Of a DNA stretch of 7,010 nucleotides, positions 1-5,810 are shown one piece after another. Location: positions 1-7,010 of the forward strand of contig JAOUGZ010000136.1 in assembly GCA_029865405.1 (NCBI GenBank). The letters run 5' to 3'. This stretch comes from Betaproteobacteria bacterium. Lineage in GTDB: Bacteria > Pseudomonadota > Gammaproteobacteria > Burkholderiales > SG8-39. The translations under genes were made by a program, and so were the position numbers. Each line of letters starts with the position of its first letter. Positions within the stretch are counted from its first letter, which is position 1. Below the pieces are notes generated by a model. The model saw only the letters and a program-made list of their open reading frames with translations, had not been told where the DNA came from and searched no databases.

Positions 1-97
1 TCTCGCCTTTCCGGATCTCCAGGTCGATCGGCTTCAGTGCCTGCAGGCCCGAAGCGTAGGTCTTGCTGATGTTCCGGATGGAGATGATCGACGGCAT
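1..97 (-). CDS. ABC transporter ATP-binding protein, N-terminal fragment
   Basis: The first 32 codons of an ATPase subunit are visible, reading inward from an ATG at 97 and cut by the window edge. The peptide begins [17 protein letters not shown] and continues with [15 protein letters not shown]. This is the usual first beta strands of an ABC nucleotide-binding domain (I-x-N-x-S-K-x-Y, then a D-L-E-I-x-x-G-E turn), which comes immediately before the Walker A loop. The Walker A itself lies outside the window, so ATP binding cannot be confirmed here. The style resembles the ATPases of ABC-2-type exporters (YadG-like), but the substrate cannot be told. No Shine-Dalgarno sequence precedes the ATG. 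The gene lies 57 bases downstream of lipA on the same strand, so it could be read through from it or have its own start. I am confident of the family, not of the subtype. Confidence 0.8.
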   Translation of the reverse strand, partial: MPSIISIRNISKTYASGLQALKPIDLEIRKGE

Positions 98-107
98 CGG
101 GGTGCGG

Positions 108-134
108 ATTCTAGGTCAATTCCATCGGCTGCAA
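108..134 (-). promoter_or_regulatory. Weak candidate promoter ahead of the ABC ATPase gene
   Basis: On the minus strand a TAGAAT hexamer (113-108) differs from the sigma-70 -10 consensus by one base. It is preceded 15 bases upstream by TTGCAG (134-129), a poor -35 match. The -10 ends only 10 bases before the ATG at 97, so a transcript from it would have almost no leader. That fits the missing Shine-Dalgarno sequence but is weak evidence by itself. This is the only non-coding stretch in the window longer than 13 bases (98-154). Confidence 0.2.
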
Positions 135-154
135 CGCACCAGCAAGAAAAGCGA

Positions 155-1096
155 CTACGCTACCCCCGCCTCTTGCGCCTGCTTGTCCGCGTGATAGGAC
201 GAACGCACCATCGCCCCGATCGCCGCGTGCCGGAAGCCCATCGCCCGCGCCTCGCGCTCTAACATCGCAAAGCCGTCCGGATGCACGAAGCGCTCGACGA
301 ACAGATGATGCGGCGAGGGCTGCAGGTACTGCCCGATCGTAAGCATCTCGACGTCGTGCGCGCGCAGGTCGCGCATCACTTGGAGGATCTCATCGTCGGT
401 CTCCCCGAGCCCGACCATCAGACCTGATTTCGTGGGAACGGAAGGCACGGCCCGCTTGAATTCCTGAAGCAGCTTCAGGGAATGACGATAGTCCCCGCCC
501 GGCCGCGCCTGGCGATAGAGCCGCGGCACGGTCTCCAGATTGTGGTTCATGACGTCGGGCGGCGCAGACAGCAGGATCGCCAGCGCCCGGTCCCATCGCC
601 CGCGGAAATCCGGCACCAGCACTTCGGTGGTCGTGCGCGGGCTCTTCTCGCGCACGGCACGGATGCAGTCGACGAAATGCTGCGCACCGCCGTCCTTCAG
701 GTCATCCCGATCCACGCTCGTGATGACGACGTATTTCAGCTTCAGCCTGGCGATGGTGTCGGCGAGATGCGCCGGCTCCTCGGCATCCGGCGCGAGGGGC
801 CGTCCGTGCCCCACGTCGCAGAACGGGCAGCGCCGCGTGCAGATGTCGCCGAGGATCATGAAGGTCGCGGTGCCCTTGCCGAAGCACTCGCCGATGTTCG
901 GGCACGAGGCTTCCTCGCACACCGTGTGCAGCGCCTGCTCCCGCAGAATCTGCTTGATCTCCGTGAAGCGCGAACCCAGGTGCGGCGCCTTCACCCGGAT
1001 CCAGGCCGGCTTCGGCAAGGGCGCGCGCGGCAAGATCTTCACCGGGATGCGCGCGGTCTTCGCCTGGCCTTTTTCCTTTACGCCCGCGTCGCGCAT
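155..1096 (-). CDS. lipA: Lipoyl synthase LipA (radical SAM)
   Basis: The 313-residue protein is a full-length lipoyl synthase, which inserts two sulfurs into the octanoyl group carried on the E2 and GcvH lipoyl domains in the cytoplasm. The auxiliary 4Fe-4S cluster ligands C60, C65 and C71 form the CX4CX5C motif in [15 protein letters not shown]. The radical-SAM cluster ligands C86, C90 and C93 form CX3CX2C in [10 protein letters not shown]. Further family signatures are [14 protein letters not shown] (124-137), [12 protein letters not shown] (183-194), [11 protein letters not shown] (222-232), and RSSYHA (298-303), whose serine completes the auxiliary cluster. Every key residue is present. 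The ATG at 1096 has an AGAGG seven bases upstream, inside the end of lipB, and starts one base after the lipB stop, so the two are translationally linked. LipA uses the octanoyl groups that LipB transfers. The gene ends in TAG at 157-155. Confidence 0.98.
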   Translation of the reverse strand: MRDAGVKEKGQAKTARIPVKILPRAPLPKPAWIRVKAPHLGSRFTEIKQILREQALHTVCEEASCPNIGECFGKGTATFMILGDICTRRCPFCDVGHGRPLAPDAEEPAHLADTIARLKLKYVVITSVDRDDLKDGGAQHFVDCIRAVREKSPRTTTEVLVPDFRGRWDRALAILLSAPPDVMNHNLETVPRLYRQARPGGDYRHSLKLLQEFKRAVPSVPTKSGLMVGLGETDDEILQVMRDLRAHDVEMLTIGQYLQPSPHHLFVERFVHPDGFAMLEREARAMGFRHAAIGAMVRSSYHADKQAQEAGVA

Positions 1097-1097
1097 C

Positions 1098-1715
1098 TCA
1101 GAGCCTCTGCGCGATGAGCCGCGCCAGGCGGATGCCCACGTCCTTCGCCGTCCCCGTGACGCCGAAATCGCGCGCCTGCACGACGCTCAGTCCCGGATAG
1201 CCGCACGGGTCGATGGCCTGGAAGGGCGACAGGTCCATGTCGACGTTCAGCGCGAGGCCGTGCCAGGCGCGCCCGCGCGTCACGCGAATGCCGAGCGAGG
1301 CGATCTTCGCCCCGCCCACATAGACCCCGGGCGCCCCGGGCTTGCGTTCGGCCTGCACCTCGTGGCGCACGAGAAAATTGATCACGCATTGCTCGAGCAG
1401 GTGCACGAAGTCCTTCACCTTGATGCTGCGCCGCTGCAGATCGACCAGGGTATACACGATGGCCTGTCCCGGCCCGTGGTAAGTGACCTCGCCGCCGCGC
1501 TCGGACTGCACCACCGGAATGCCGTTCGCCTGCTTGGGCCCGAACGAAGGGTCCGCGCCCTGCCCCAGCGTGTATACGGGCGGATGCTCCACCACCCACA
1601 GCTCATCCGGGGTGTCGGCATCGCGCTGCAGGGTGAATTCGCGCATCCGCGCCGCCACCGCCGTGTACTCGGCGAGGCCGAGGCTTTTCAGGCGGGGGGC
1701 GAGCACGGTTTCCAC
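1098..1715 (-). CDS. lipB: Octanoyltransferase LipB
   Basis: The 205-residue protein matches lipoyl(octanoyl) transferase, which moves octanoate from acyl carrier protein to lipoyl domains. Visible signatures are [12 protein letters not shown] (73-84), the catalytic lysine K137 in [12 protein letters not shown], and the acyl-accepting cysteine C171 in INPCGY-like AIDPCGYPG. Spacing between K137 and C171 is the same as between K135 and C169 of the E. coli enzyme. The start is GTG at 1715, chosen because the N-terminus (LKSLGLAEY) then aligns with E. coli LipB (VRQLGLQPY) at about the expected length. No other start lies near it. This GTG follows the ybeD TAA directly and in the same reading frame, and no clear ribosome binding site is visible, so translation probably depends on ribosomes finishing ybeD. 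One base separates its TGA from the lipA ATG. Confidence 0.97.
   Translation of the reverse strand: METVLAPRLKSLGLAEYTAVAARMREFTLQRDADTPDELWVVEHPPVYTLGQGADPSFGPKQANGIPVVQSERGGEVTYHGPGQAIVYTLVDLQRRSIKVKDFVHLLEQCVINFLVRHEVQAERKPGAPGVYVGGAKIASLGIRVTRGRAWHGLALNVDMDLSPFQAIDPCGYPGLSVVQARDFGVTGTAKDVGIRLARLIAQRL
1104..1108 (-). promoter_or_regulatory. Ribosome binding site of lipA
   Basis: AGAGG on the minus strand lies seven bases before the lipA ATG at 1096 and inside the last codons of lipB. Its spacing is ideal and it fixes the lipA start at 1096. Confidence 0.6.
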
Positions 1716-1988
1716 TTACAACACCATGACCACGGACGGATGGTCGCAGAGGTCGCGGTACAGTTCGTCGAGCTGCTCGCGCGAGGTGGCGCGGATGGTG
1801 CAGGTGACGCTGAGGTAGGTCCCCTGGCGGCTCGGGCGCAGTTCCATGGTGGCGGGGTCGAAGTCCGGCGCGTGCTTCTTGACGATGCCGAGTACCGTAG
1901 ACGCGAAGCGCTTTTCCTTGCGGCCCATGACCTTGATGGGAAAGTCGGTGGGATACGAAAGCAGCGTTTCCTCGTTGCGAATCGGCAT
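1716..1988 (-). CDS. ybeD: DUF493 / YbeD-family protein
   Basis: This small 90-residue protein (MPIRNEETLLSYPTDFPIKV at the start, ending SVVMVL) matches the DUF493 family, of which E. coli YbeD is the known member. Shared features are the FPIKVMG segment (16-22), the HAPDFD region (39-44), a YLSVTCTIRATS strand (58-69) and the hydrophobic C-terminal MVL. The family is a small ferredoxin-like (ACT-like) fold with no established enzymatic activity. Its constant place beside lipB hints at a link to lipoate metabolism, but that is inference. The open frame runs far upstream through dat, and I chose the ATG at 1988 because the conserved family sequence begins there and the length matches YbeD. 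The ATG overlaps the dat TGA by one base. A strong AAGGAGG lies unusually far upstream and partly inside a hairpin. The gene ends in TAA, immediately followed in frame by the lipB GTG. Confidence 0.93.
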   Translation of the reverse strand: MPIRNEETLLSYPTDFPIKVMGRKEKRFASTVLGIVKKHAPDFDPATMELRPSRQGTYLSVTCTIRATSREQLDELYRDLCDHPSVVMVL

Positions 1989-2848
1989 CAGGCCGAGACG
2001 GCCTCCTTCCGCATGACGCGCCGCTTGAATTCCTGATAGCCCTCCCAGGCGCGCCGGAAGAGCGGCCCGGGCTTGCCGTCGCCGACCGGCTTGCCGTCCA
2101 GCTCGACGACGGCGAGTATTTCCTTGGATGAGGACGTGACCCAGAGCTCGTCCGCGGCGCGCACTTCGGCCTCGCGGACGTCGCGGAATTCGAGCGGCAG
2201 CCCGAGCTGCTGGGCGATCTCCACCACCACGTCGTAGGTGATGCCGGGCAGGATGAGGTTCGACTTCGGCGGCGAGAGCAGGCGCCCGTTCTTCGCCACG
2301 AACACGTTGGAAGCCGACGCTTCCGTCAGTACCGCGTCGCGGAACAGGATCGTCTCGGCCGCGCCCGCGTCCGCCGACGCCTGGCGCAGGAGCACGTTGC
2401 CGATGAGCGAGATCGACTTGATGTCGCAGCGCAGCCAGCGGTTGTCCGGCGCGCTCACCGCCGCCACGCCCTTCTCGACGAGGTCCCGCGGCGGATTCAC
2501 GAGGGGGTTGGACATCGCAAAAACCGTCGGCTCGACGCCGGCCGGAAACGCATGGTCGCGCTTGGCGACCCCGCGCGTCACCTGCAGGTACACGCCCTGG
2601 TCCTCCCAGGGCTGCTGCGCCACCAGCTCGAGGATCACGCTGCGCCACTTCTCGCGCGCGTAGGGGTTCGCGATGCGCACCGCGGCGAGGCTGCGCTCGA
2701 GGCGCGCCAGGTGCTCGTCCATGCGGAACGGCGCGCGCGAATACACCGGGATCAGCTCGTACACGCCGTCGCCGAAGATGAAGCCGCGGTCGAGCACCGA
2801 TACCGTCGCCTGCTCGAGCGGCACAAACCTGCCGTTCAGAAAGACCAT
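1988..2848 (-). CDS. dat: D-amino-acid aminotransferase (fold-type IV PLP enzyme)
   Basis: The 286-residue protein is a class IV aminotransferase that moves an amino group between D-amino acids, typically D-Ala plus 2-oxoglutarate to pyruvate plus D-Glu, in the cytoplasm. The PLP lysine is K144 in CDIKSISLIGN. E176 in LTEASASN holds the pyridine nitrogen. Y30 (GDGVYE), R97 and H99 (TRGVAKRDH) match the substrate carboxylate residues Y31, R98 and H100 of the Bacillus D-amino-acid enzyme. K144 and E176 show the same one-residue offset from K145 and E177. The conserved YXQVTRG and R-x-H motifs separate it from branched-chain aminotransferases and from aminodeoxychorismate lyase. The ATG at 2848 is 13 bases after the dacA stop, with only a weak GGGG before it. 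The TGA overlaps the ybeD ATG by one base. Placed beside a D,D-carboxypeptidase, it probably serves peptidoglycan D-amino-acid supply or recycling. Confidence 0.92.
   Translation of the reverse strand: MVFLNGRFVPLEQATVSVLDRGFIFGDGVYELIPVYSRAPFRMDEHLARLERSLAAVRIANPYAREKWRSVILELVAQQPWEDQGVYLQVTRGVAKRDHAFPAGVEPTVFAMSNPLVNPPRDLVEKGVAAVSAPDNRWLRCDIKSISLIGNVLLRQASADAGAAETILFRDAVLTEASASNVFVAKNGRLLSPPKSNLILPGITYDVVVEIAQQLGLPLEFRDVREAEVRAADELWVTSSSKEILAVVELDGKPVGDGKPGPLFRRAWEGYQEFKRRVMRKEAVSA
1990..2008 (-). promoter_or_regulatory. Distant Shine-Dalgarno of ybeD partly held in a hairpin
   Basis: On the minus strand a near-perfect AAGGAGG (2008-2002) stands 13 bases before the ybeD ATG, beyond the usual 5-9. 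A perfect inverted repeat, AGGCCG-TCT-CGGCCT (2004-1990), takes up the last AGG of that site and the space before the start. If the RNA folds this way, it hides part of the site. A ribosome finishing dat would melt it, since the repeat lies in the last dat codons and stop. This is a structural reading of the sequence and no function is proven. Confidence 0.45.
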
Positions 2849-2861
2849 CGTCTCAGCCCCG

Positions 2862-3998
2862 TTACTTGAGCCAGAGTCTCAGTGTATCCCAGGCGCGGCC
2901 GAGGATCCCCCCTTGCGGCACGCCCTCGAGCGCCACCACCGGGTATTCGCCGAGCGGCCGGCCGGCGAGCGCCACGCGCAGCACGCCCACCTTGTCGCCT
3001 TTGCTGATCGGCGCGAGCACCGGCGGATGCGTGAGCAGCTCGGCGGCGAGGTGCTGCGCCTCGCCCTTGGGCACCGTCACCACCAGGCCCTGCTCGAAGC
3101 CGGCGGCCACGGCCTCGTTTGCGCCTTTCCACACGTGTACCGCCTTCACCGTCTGCCCGGGCTCGTAGAGGCGCACGCCGTCGAAGTACTGGTAGCCCCA
3201 GTTGAGCAGCTTCTGCGATTCGCGCGCCCGCGCGGCGTCCGAGTCCGCGCCCAGCAGCACCGTCAACAGGCGCCGGCCGCCGCGCGCCGAGGAGGCGATC
3301 AGGCAGTAACCGGCGCCCTCGGTGAAGCCCGTCTTCACGCCGTCCACGCTCGGGTCGAGCCACAGGAGCCGGTTGCGGTTCATTTGCGTGATGTCGTTGT
3401 GGCGGAACTCCTTCATCTGGTAGTAGCGCGCATACGCCTCGGGGAAATCGCGGATCAGCGCCGCCGCCAGCAGGCCGAGGTCGCGCGCGGTCGAATAGTG
3501 CTGCGCGTGCGGCAGGCCGGTGGCGTTCGTGAACTGCGTGTTCTGCATGCCGAGGCGCGCGGCCTCGCGGTTCATGTGTTGCGCGAAGGCCTCCTCGGAT
3601 CCGGCCAGCACCTCGGCAAGCGCGACACAGGCGTCGTTGCCCGACTGCACCACCATGCCGCGCACCAGCGTGTCCACGCTGACGCTGCTGCCCGCCTCGA
3701 GGAAGGTGCGCGATCCGGGCGCCTGGCGGGCGTTCGCGGATACCTGCACCTGCTGGCCGGGCGCGATACGGCCTTCGCGCATCGCGGCGAACACGAGGTA
3801 CGCGGTCATCAGCTTGGTGAGCGAGGCCGGCTCGACGCGCTCGTCGGCGTTGTGCTGGGACAGCACCTGGCCGCTCGTCAGGTCGGAGACCACGTAAGCG
3901 CGCGCCGCGACCTGCGGTGGCTGCGGCGGCTGTGGCGCCTGCGCGGCTGCGCCGCAAGAAACGAGAACGAATGCCGACGCGATCAGGACTGCGCGCAT
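2862..3998 (-). CDS. dacA: D-alanyl-D-alanine carboxypeptidase, PBP5/6 family
   Basis: The 378-residue protein removes the terminal D-Ala from peptidoglycan pentapeptides in the periplasm. It is often labelled dacC in Betaproteobacteria. The three active-site motifs are all present: S59-L-T-K62 with nucleophile S59, S119-G-N121, and K222-T-G224. The transpeptidase-like domain covers about residues 32-265. A PBP5-type C-terminal beta domain follows (about 280-365), ending in an amphipathic helix (GGILGRAWDTLRLWLK) of the kind that anchors these enzymes to the inner membrane. The N-terminus is a Sec signal with a probable signal peptidase I site after AQA (21), then a short Pro-Gln linker. The same region also holds LVSC (12-15), which fits a lipobox, so the anchoring mode is uncertain. 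The ATG at 3998 has AGAGG four bases upstream. The gap from rlpA is seven bases. Confidence 0.95.
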   Translation of the reverse strand: MRAVLIASAFVLVSCGAAAQAPQPPQPPQVAARAYVVSDLTSGQVLSQHNADERVEPASLTKLMTAYLVFAAMREGRIAPGQQVQVSANARQAPGSRTFLEAGSSVSVDTLVRGMVVQSGNDACVALAEVLAGSEEAFAQHMNREAARLGMQNTQFTNATGLPHAQHYSTARDLGLLAAALIRDFPEAYARYYQMKEFRHNDITQMNRNRLLWLDPSVDGVKTGFTEGAGYCLIASSARGGRRLLTVLLGADSDAARARESQKLLNWGYQYFDGVRLYEPGQTVKAVHVWKGANEAVAAGFEQGLVVTVPKGEAQHLAAELLTHPPVLAPISKGDKVGVLRVALAGRPLGEYPVVALEGVPQGGILGRAWDTLRLWLK

Positions 3999-4002
3999 GG
4001 GA

Positions 4003-4007
4003 CCTCT
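4003..4007 (-). promoter_or_regulatory. Ribosome binding site of dacA overlapping the rlpA stop
   Basis: AGAGG on the minus strand lies four bases before the dacA ATG at 3998 and shares bases with the rlpA TAG (4008-4006). It supports the 3998 start and ties dacA translation to the end of rlpA. Confidence 0.5.
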
Positions 4008-4551
4008 AGTTGTGCAAAGCGAGCGGCGTGCCGCCCGGAACGATCTGCTCGACCAGGACGCGCGCGCTGCCCGCCGCCACGTAGCCCAGCTTGTAGGCGG
4101 CGGCGTACGACAGGTCGATGATGCGCTCCTTGTGGAACGGACCGCGGTCGTTCACGCGCACGATCACCGTGCGGCCATTGGTGAGATTGGTGACGCGCGC
4201 ATAGCTTGGAATCGGCAGGATGGGGTGCGCGGCGCTCATCTTGTACATGTCGTAGGTTTCACCGCTCGAGGTCGAGTTGCCGTGGAAGCGCTTGCCGTAC
4301 CAGGTGGCGACGCCGCGCTGCTGGAACGCGCCGACGCGCGTCAGCGGCACGTAGCGCTTGCCGAACTGCTCGTAGGGCCGGTTGGCCCAGCGGTGCAGCG
4401 GTTCATGGCGCGGCACCGCATCGGGAATCGACGCGAGATCGGGCACGCGCGCGCCGGGGCCGTCGTCCTTGTAGTAGCCGCCGGGGCGATCCGGGGTCGA
4501 GCCGCAGCCGGCGAGCAGCGCGCAGCCGAAGGCCAATGCGATGCGCCTCAT
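4006..4551 (-). CDS. rlpA: RlpA-family septal-ring lipoprotein, short form without SPOR domain
   Basis: The 181-residue protein is an RlpA-type lipoprotein. Characterised members are lytic transglycosylases that cut glycan strands lacking stem peptides. The signal peptide [16 protein letters not shown] ends in the lipobox L13-A-G-C16, giving an acylated C16 and probable outer-membrane anchoring. A Gly/Pro-rich linker (17-78) leads to a double-psi beta-barrel starting GVATWYGKRFHG (80-91). E98, D101, H109 and D135 (in VRVNDRGPF) keep the spacing 3, 8 and 26 of the conserved acidic/histidine set in Pseudomonas RlpA, so activity is plausible. The protein stops soon after the barrel (VEQIVPGGTPLALHN) and has no C-terminal SPOR domain, unlike longer family members. 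The ATG at 4551 overlaps the pyrC' TGA as ATGA. The open frame extends upstream, but the signal peptide fixes this start. The partner carboxypeptidase gene follows after seven bases. Confidence 0.93.
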   Translation of the reverse strand: MRRIALAFGCALLAGCGSTPDRPGGYYKDDGPGARVPDLASIPDAVPRHEPLHRWANRPYEQFGKRYVPLTRVGAFQQRGVATWYGKRFHGNSTSSGETYDMYKMSAAHPILPIPSYARVTNLTNGRTVIVRVNDRGPFHKERIIDLSYAAAYKLGYVAAGSARVLVEQIVPGGTPLALHN

Positions 4552-5810
4552 CCTTCGAACACCACTTTGCCCGCTACGAGCGTGGCGCGAACGCGCCCGG
4601 TGAGCTCGAGGCCGAGGAACGGCGTGTTCTTGCCCTGGCTCTTCAGCGCCTGCGCGCTGACGCGCCACGGCGCCTCGGGATCGAACACCACCAGATCGGC
4701 GGGCGCGCCGTGCGCGATGCGCCCGGCCTCGACGCCGAGGATGCGCGCGGGCGCGCTGGTGACGCGCGCCAGGGTCTGCGCCAGACCGAGTCTCGCCTGC
4801 ACTCCCCACTTGAGCGCCAGCGGCAGCAAGAGTTCCAGCCCGGTCGCACCGGGCTCGGCCTCGGCGAACGGCAGGTGCTTGCGATCGTCGTCCACCGGCG
4901 TGTGATCCGAAACGATGCAATCGATGGTGCCGTCGGCCAGCCCAGCGCCGAGCGCGTCGCGGTCGCGGCTGCTTCGCAGCGGCGGCTCGAGCCGGCATTG
5001 CGCGTCGAAGTAGCCCAGGTCCATGTCCGACAGATGCACGTGGTGCGCGCCCACGTCGCACGACAGCGGCAGGCCGTCGTGGCGCGCGCGCCTGAGCATG
5101 GCGACGCCGGCCGCGCTCGAGATGCGGCACACGTGCACGCGCGCGCCCGTGGCGCGCACCAGTTCCAGCAGCGTCGCCAGCGCCACCGTCTCGGCGAACA
5201 CCGGAATGCCGGCGAGCCCGAGGCGCGTGGCCACTTCGCCGTCGTGCGCCACGCCGCCCTGCGCCAGCCACAGGTCTTCGGCGCGCAGCCAAACGGGAAA
5301 GTTGAAGGTCGCGGCGTACTGCAACGCGCGCCACAGCACCTGGGTGTCCGCCACCGCGGCGTTGGCCTGCGAGAACGCGATGCAGCCCGCTTCTGCAAGC
5401 TGCGCCATCTCGGTGAGCTGCTTGCCCTGCAGTTTCACAGTGAGCGCGCCCACCGGGTAGACGCGCGCGCGCGCCAGCGCCTTGGCGCGCCGGCGCAGCA
5501 TGTCGACCAGCCCCGGCTCGTCGAGCGGCGGATCGGTATCCGGCGGGCAGGCGAGGCTCGTGACGCCGCCCGCCACCGCGGCGTCCATTTCCGATTCGAG
5601 CGTCGCCTTGTACTCGTCGCCCGGCTCGCGTAGCCGCGCCGCGAGGTCGATGAGTCCAGGCGCAACCACCAGACCCTTGGCGTCGATCACCCGGTCGGGC
5701 TTGCCGGCGAGCGCTTCGACGATGCGCCCGTCGGCCAGCGCCACGTCGCCCACCGCGTCGCGCCCGCTCGCCGGGTCGATCACGCGCCCGCCTTTCACCA
5801 GGAGCTTCAT
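4548..5810 (-). CDS. pyrC: Inactive dihydroorotase homologue PyrC' (ATCase partner)
   Basis: The 420-residue protein has the length and overall pattern of a type I dihydroorotase/amidohydrolase (VIDPASGRD near the start, APGLIDL at 50-56, LREPG at 60-64, EPPLRS at 275-280, SAPARILGV at 352-360). The metal-binding H-x-H expected after APGLIDL is A57-A58-R59 instead. The aspartate that bridges the metals is Q148 in AFSQAN, and the next histidine is R176 in WLRAED. H256/H257 (AHHVHL) and D302 (SDHTP) remain. Without these ligands it should not hydrolyse or form dihydroorotate. In Pseudomonas an inactive homologue encoded directly after pyrB assembles with aspartate carbamoyltransferase into a dodecamer, and the same role is inferred here. 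The ATG at 5810 overlaps the pyrB TGA as ATGA. The upstream open frame through pyrB is not part of it. A catalytic dihydroorotase must be encoded elsewhere. Confidence 0.9.
   Translation of the reverse strand: MKLLVKGGRVIDPASGRDAVGDVALADGRIVEALAGKPDRVIDAKGLVVAPGLIDLAARLREPGDEYKATLESEMDAAVAGGVTSLACPPDTDPPLDEPGLVDMLRRRAKALARARVYPVGALTVKLQGKQLTEMAQLAEAGCIAFSQANAAVADTQVLWRALQYAATFNFPVWLRAEDLWLAQGGVAHDGEVATRLGLAGIPVFAETVALATLLELVRATGARVHVCRISSAAGVAMLRRARHDGLPLSCDVGAHHVHLSDMDLGYFDAQCRLEPPLRSSRDRDALGAGLADGTIDCIVSDHTPVDDDRKHLPFAEAEPGATGLELLLPLALKWGVQARLGLAQTLARVTSAPARILGVEAGRIAHGAPADLVVFDPEAPWRVSAQALKSQGKNTPFLGLELTGRVRATLVAGKVVFEG

Noticed and set aside
146..161. A possible intrinsic terminator at the end of lipA: AGCG-TAGT-CGCT followed by TTTTC on the minus strand.
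   Set aside because: The stem is only four pairs, overlaps the lipA stop and is followed by a short, interrupted T run. That is too weak to call a terminator.
1099..1109. A small inverted repeat CAGAG-G-CTCTG over the lipA ribosome binding site.
   Set aside because: With a physically possible loop only four pairs remain, and the bases encode the LipB C-terminus. It is most likely chance.
540..2036. A 498-codon open frame on the plus strand, antisense to lipA, lipB and ybeD.
   Set aside because: It is Arg/Ala/Ser-rich with no recognisable motif, and it mirrors three clear genes. Long antisense open frames are expected in GC-rich DNA because stop codons are rare.
1989..2648. An in-frame upstream extension of ybeD by about 220 codons through dat.
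   Set aside because: The extension is low-complexity Arg/Ala/Gly sequence out of frame with dat. The conserved DUF493 sequence begins at the ATG at 1988.
3917..3945. A short CAG/CCG-like repeat in the dacA linker (PQPPQPP).
   Set aside because: It is a brief Pro-Gln linker after the signal peptide with mixed codons. There is no sign of a tandem repeat array or regulatory role.
2673..4121. A 482-codon plus-strand open frame antisense to dacA.
   Set aside because: It has the His/Arg/Ala-rich composition of a shadow frame. The opposite strand holds an intact PBP5-type enzyme with all three active-site motifs.
4206..5633. A 475-codon plus-strand open frame antisense to rlpA and pyrC'.
   Set aside because: The composition is typical of a GC-rich shadow, with no domain signature, no ribosome binding site of note, and real genes on the other strand.
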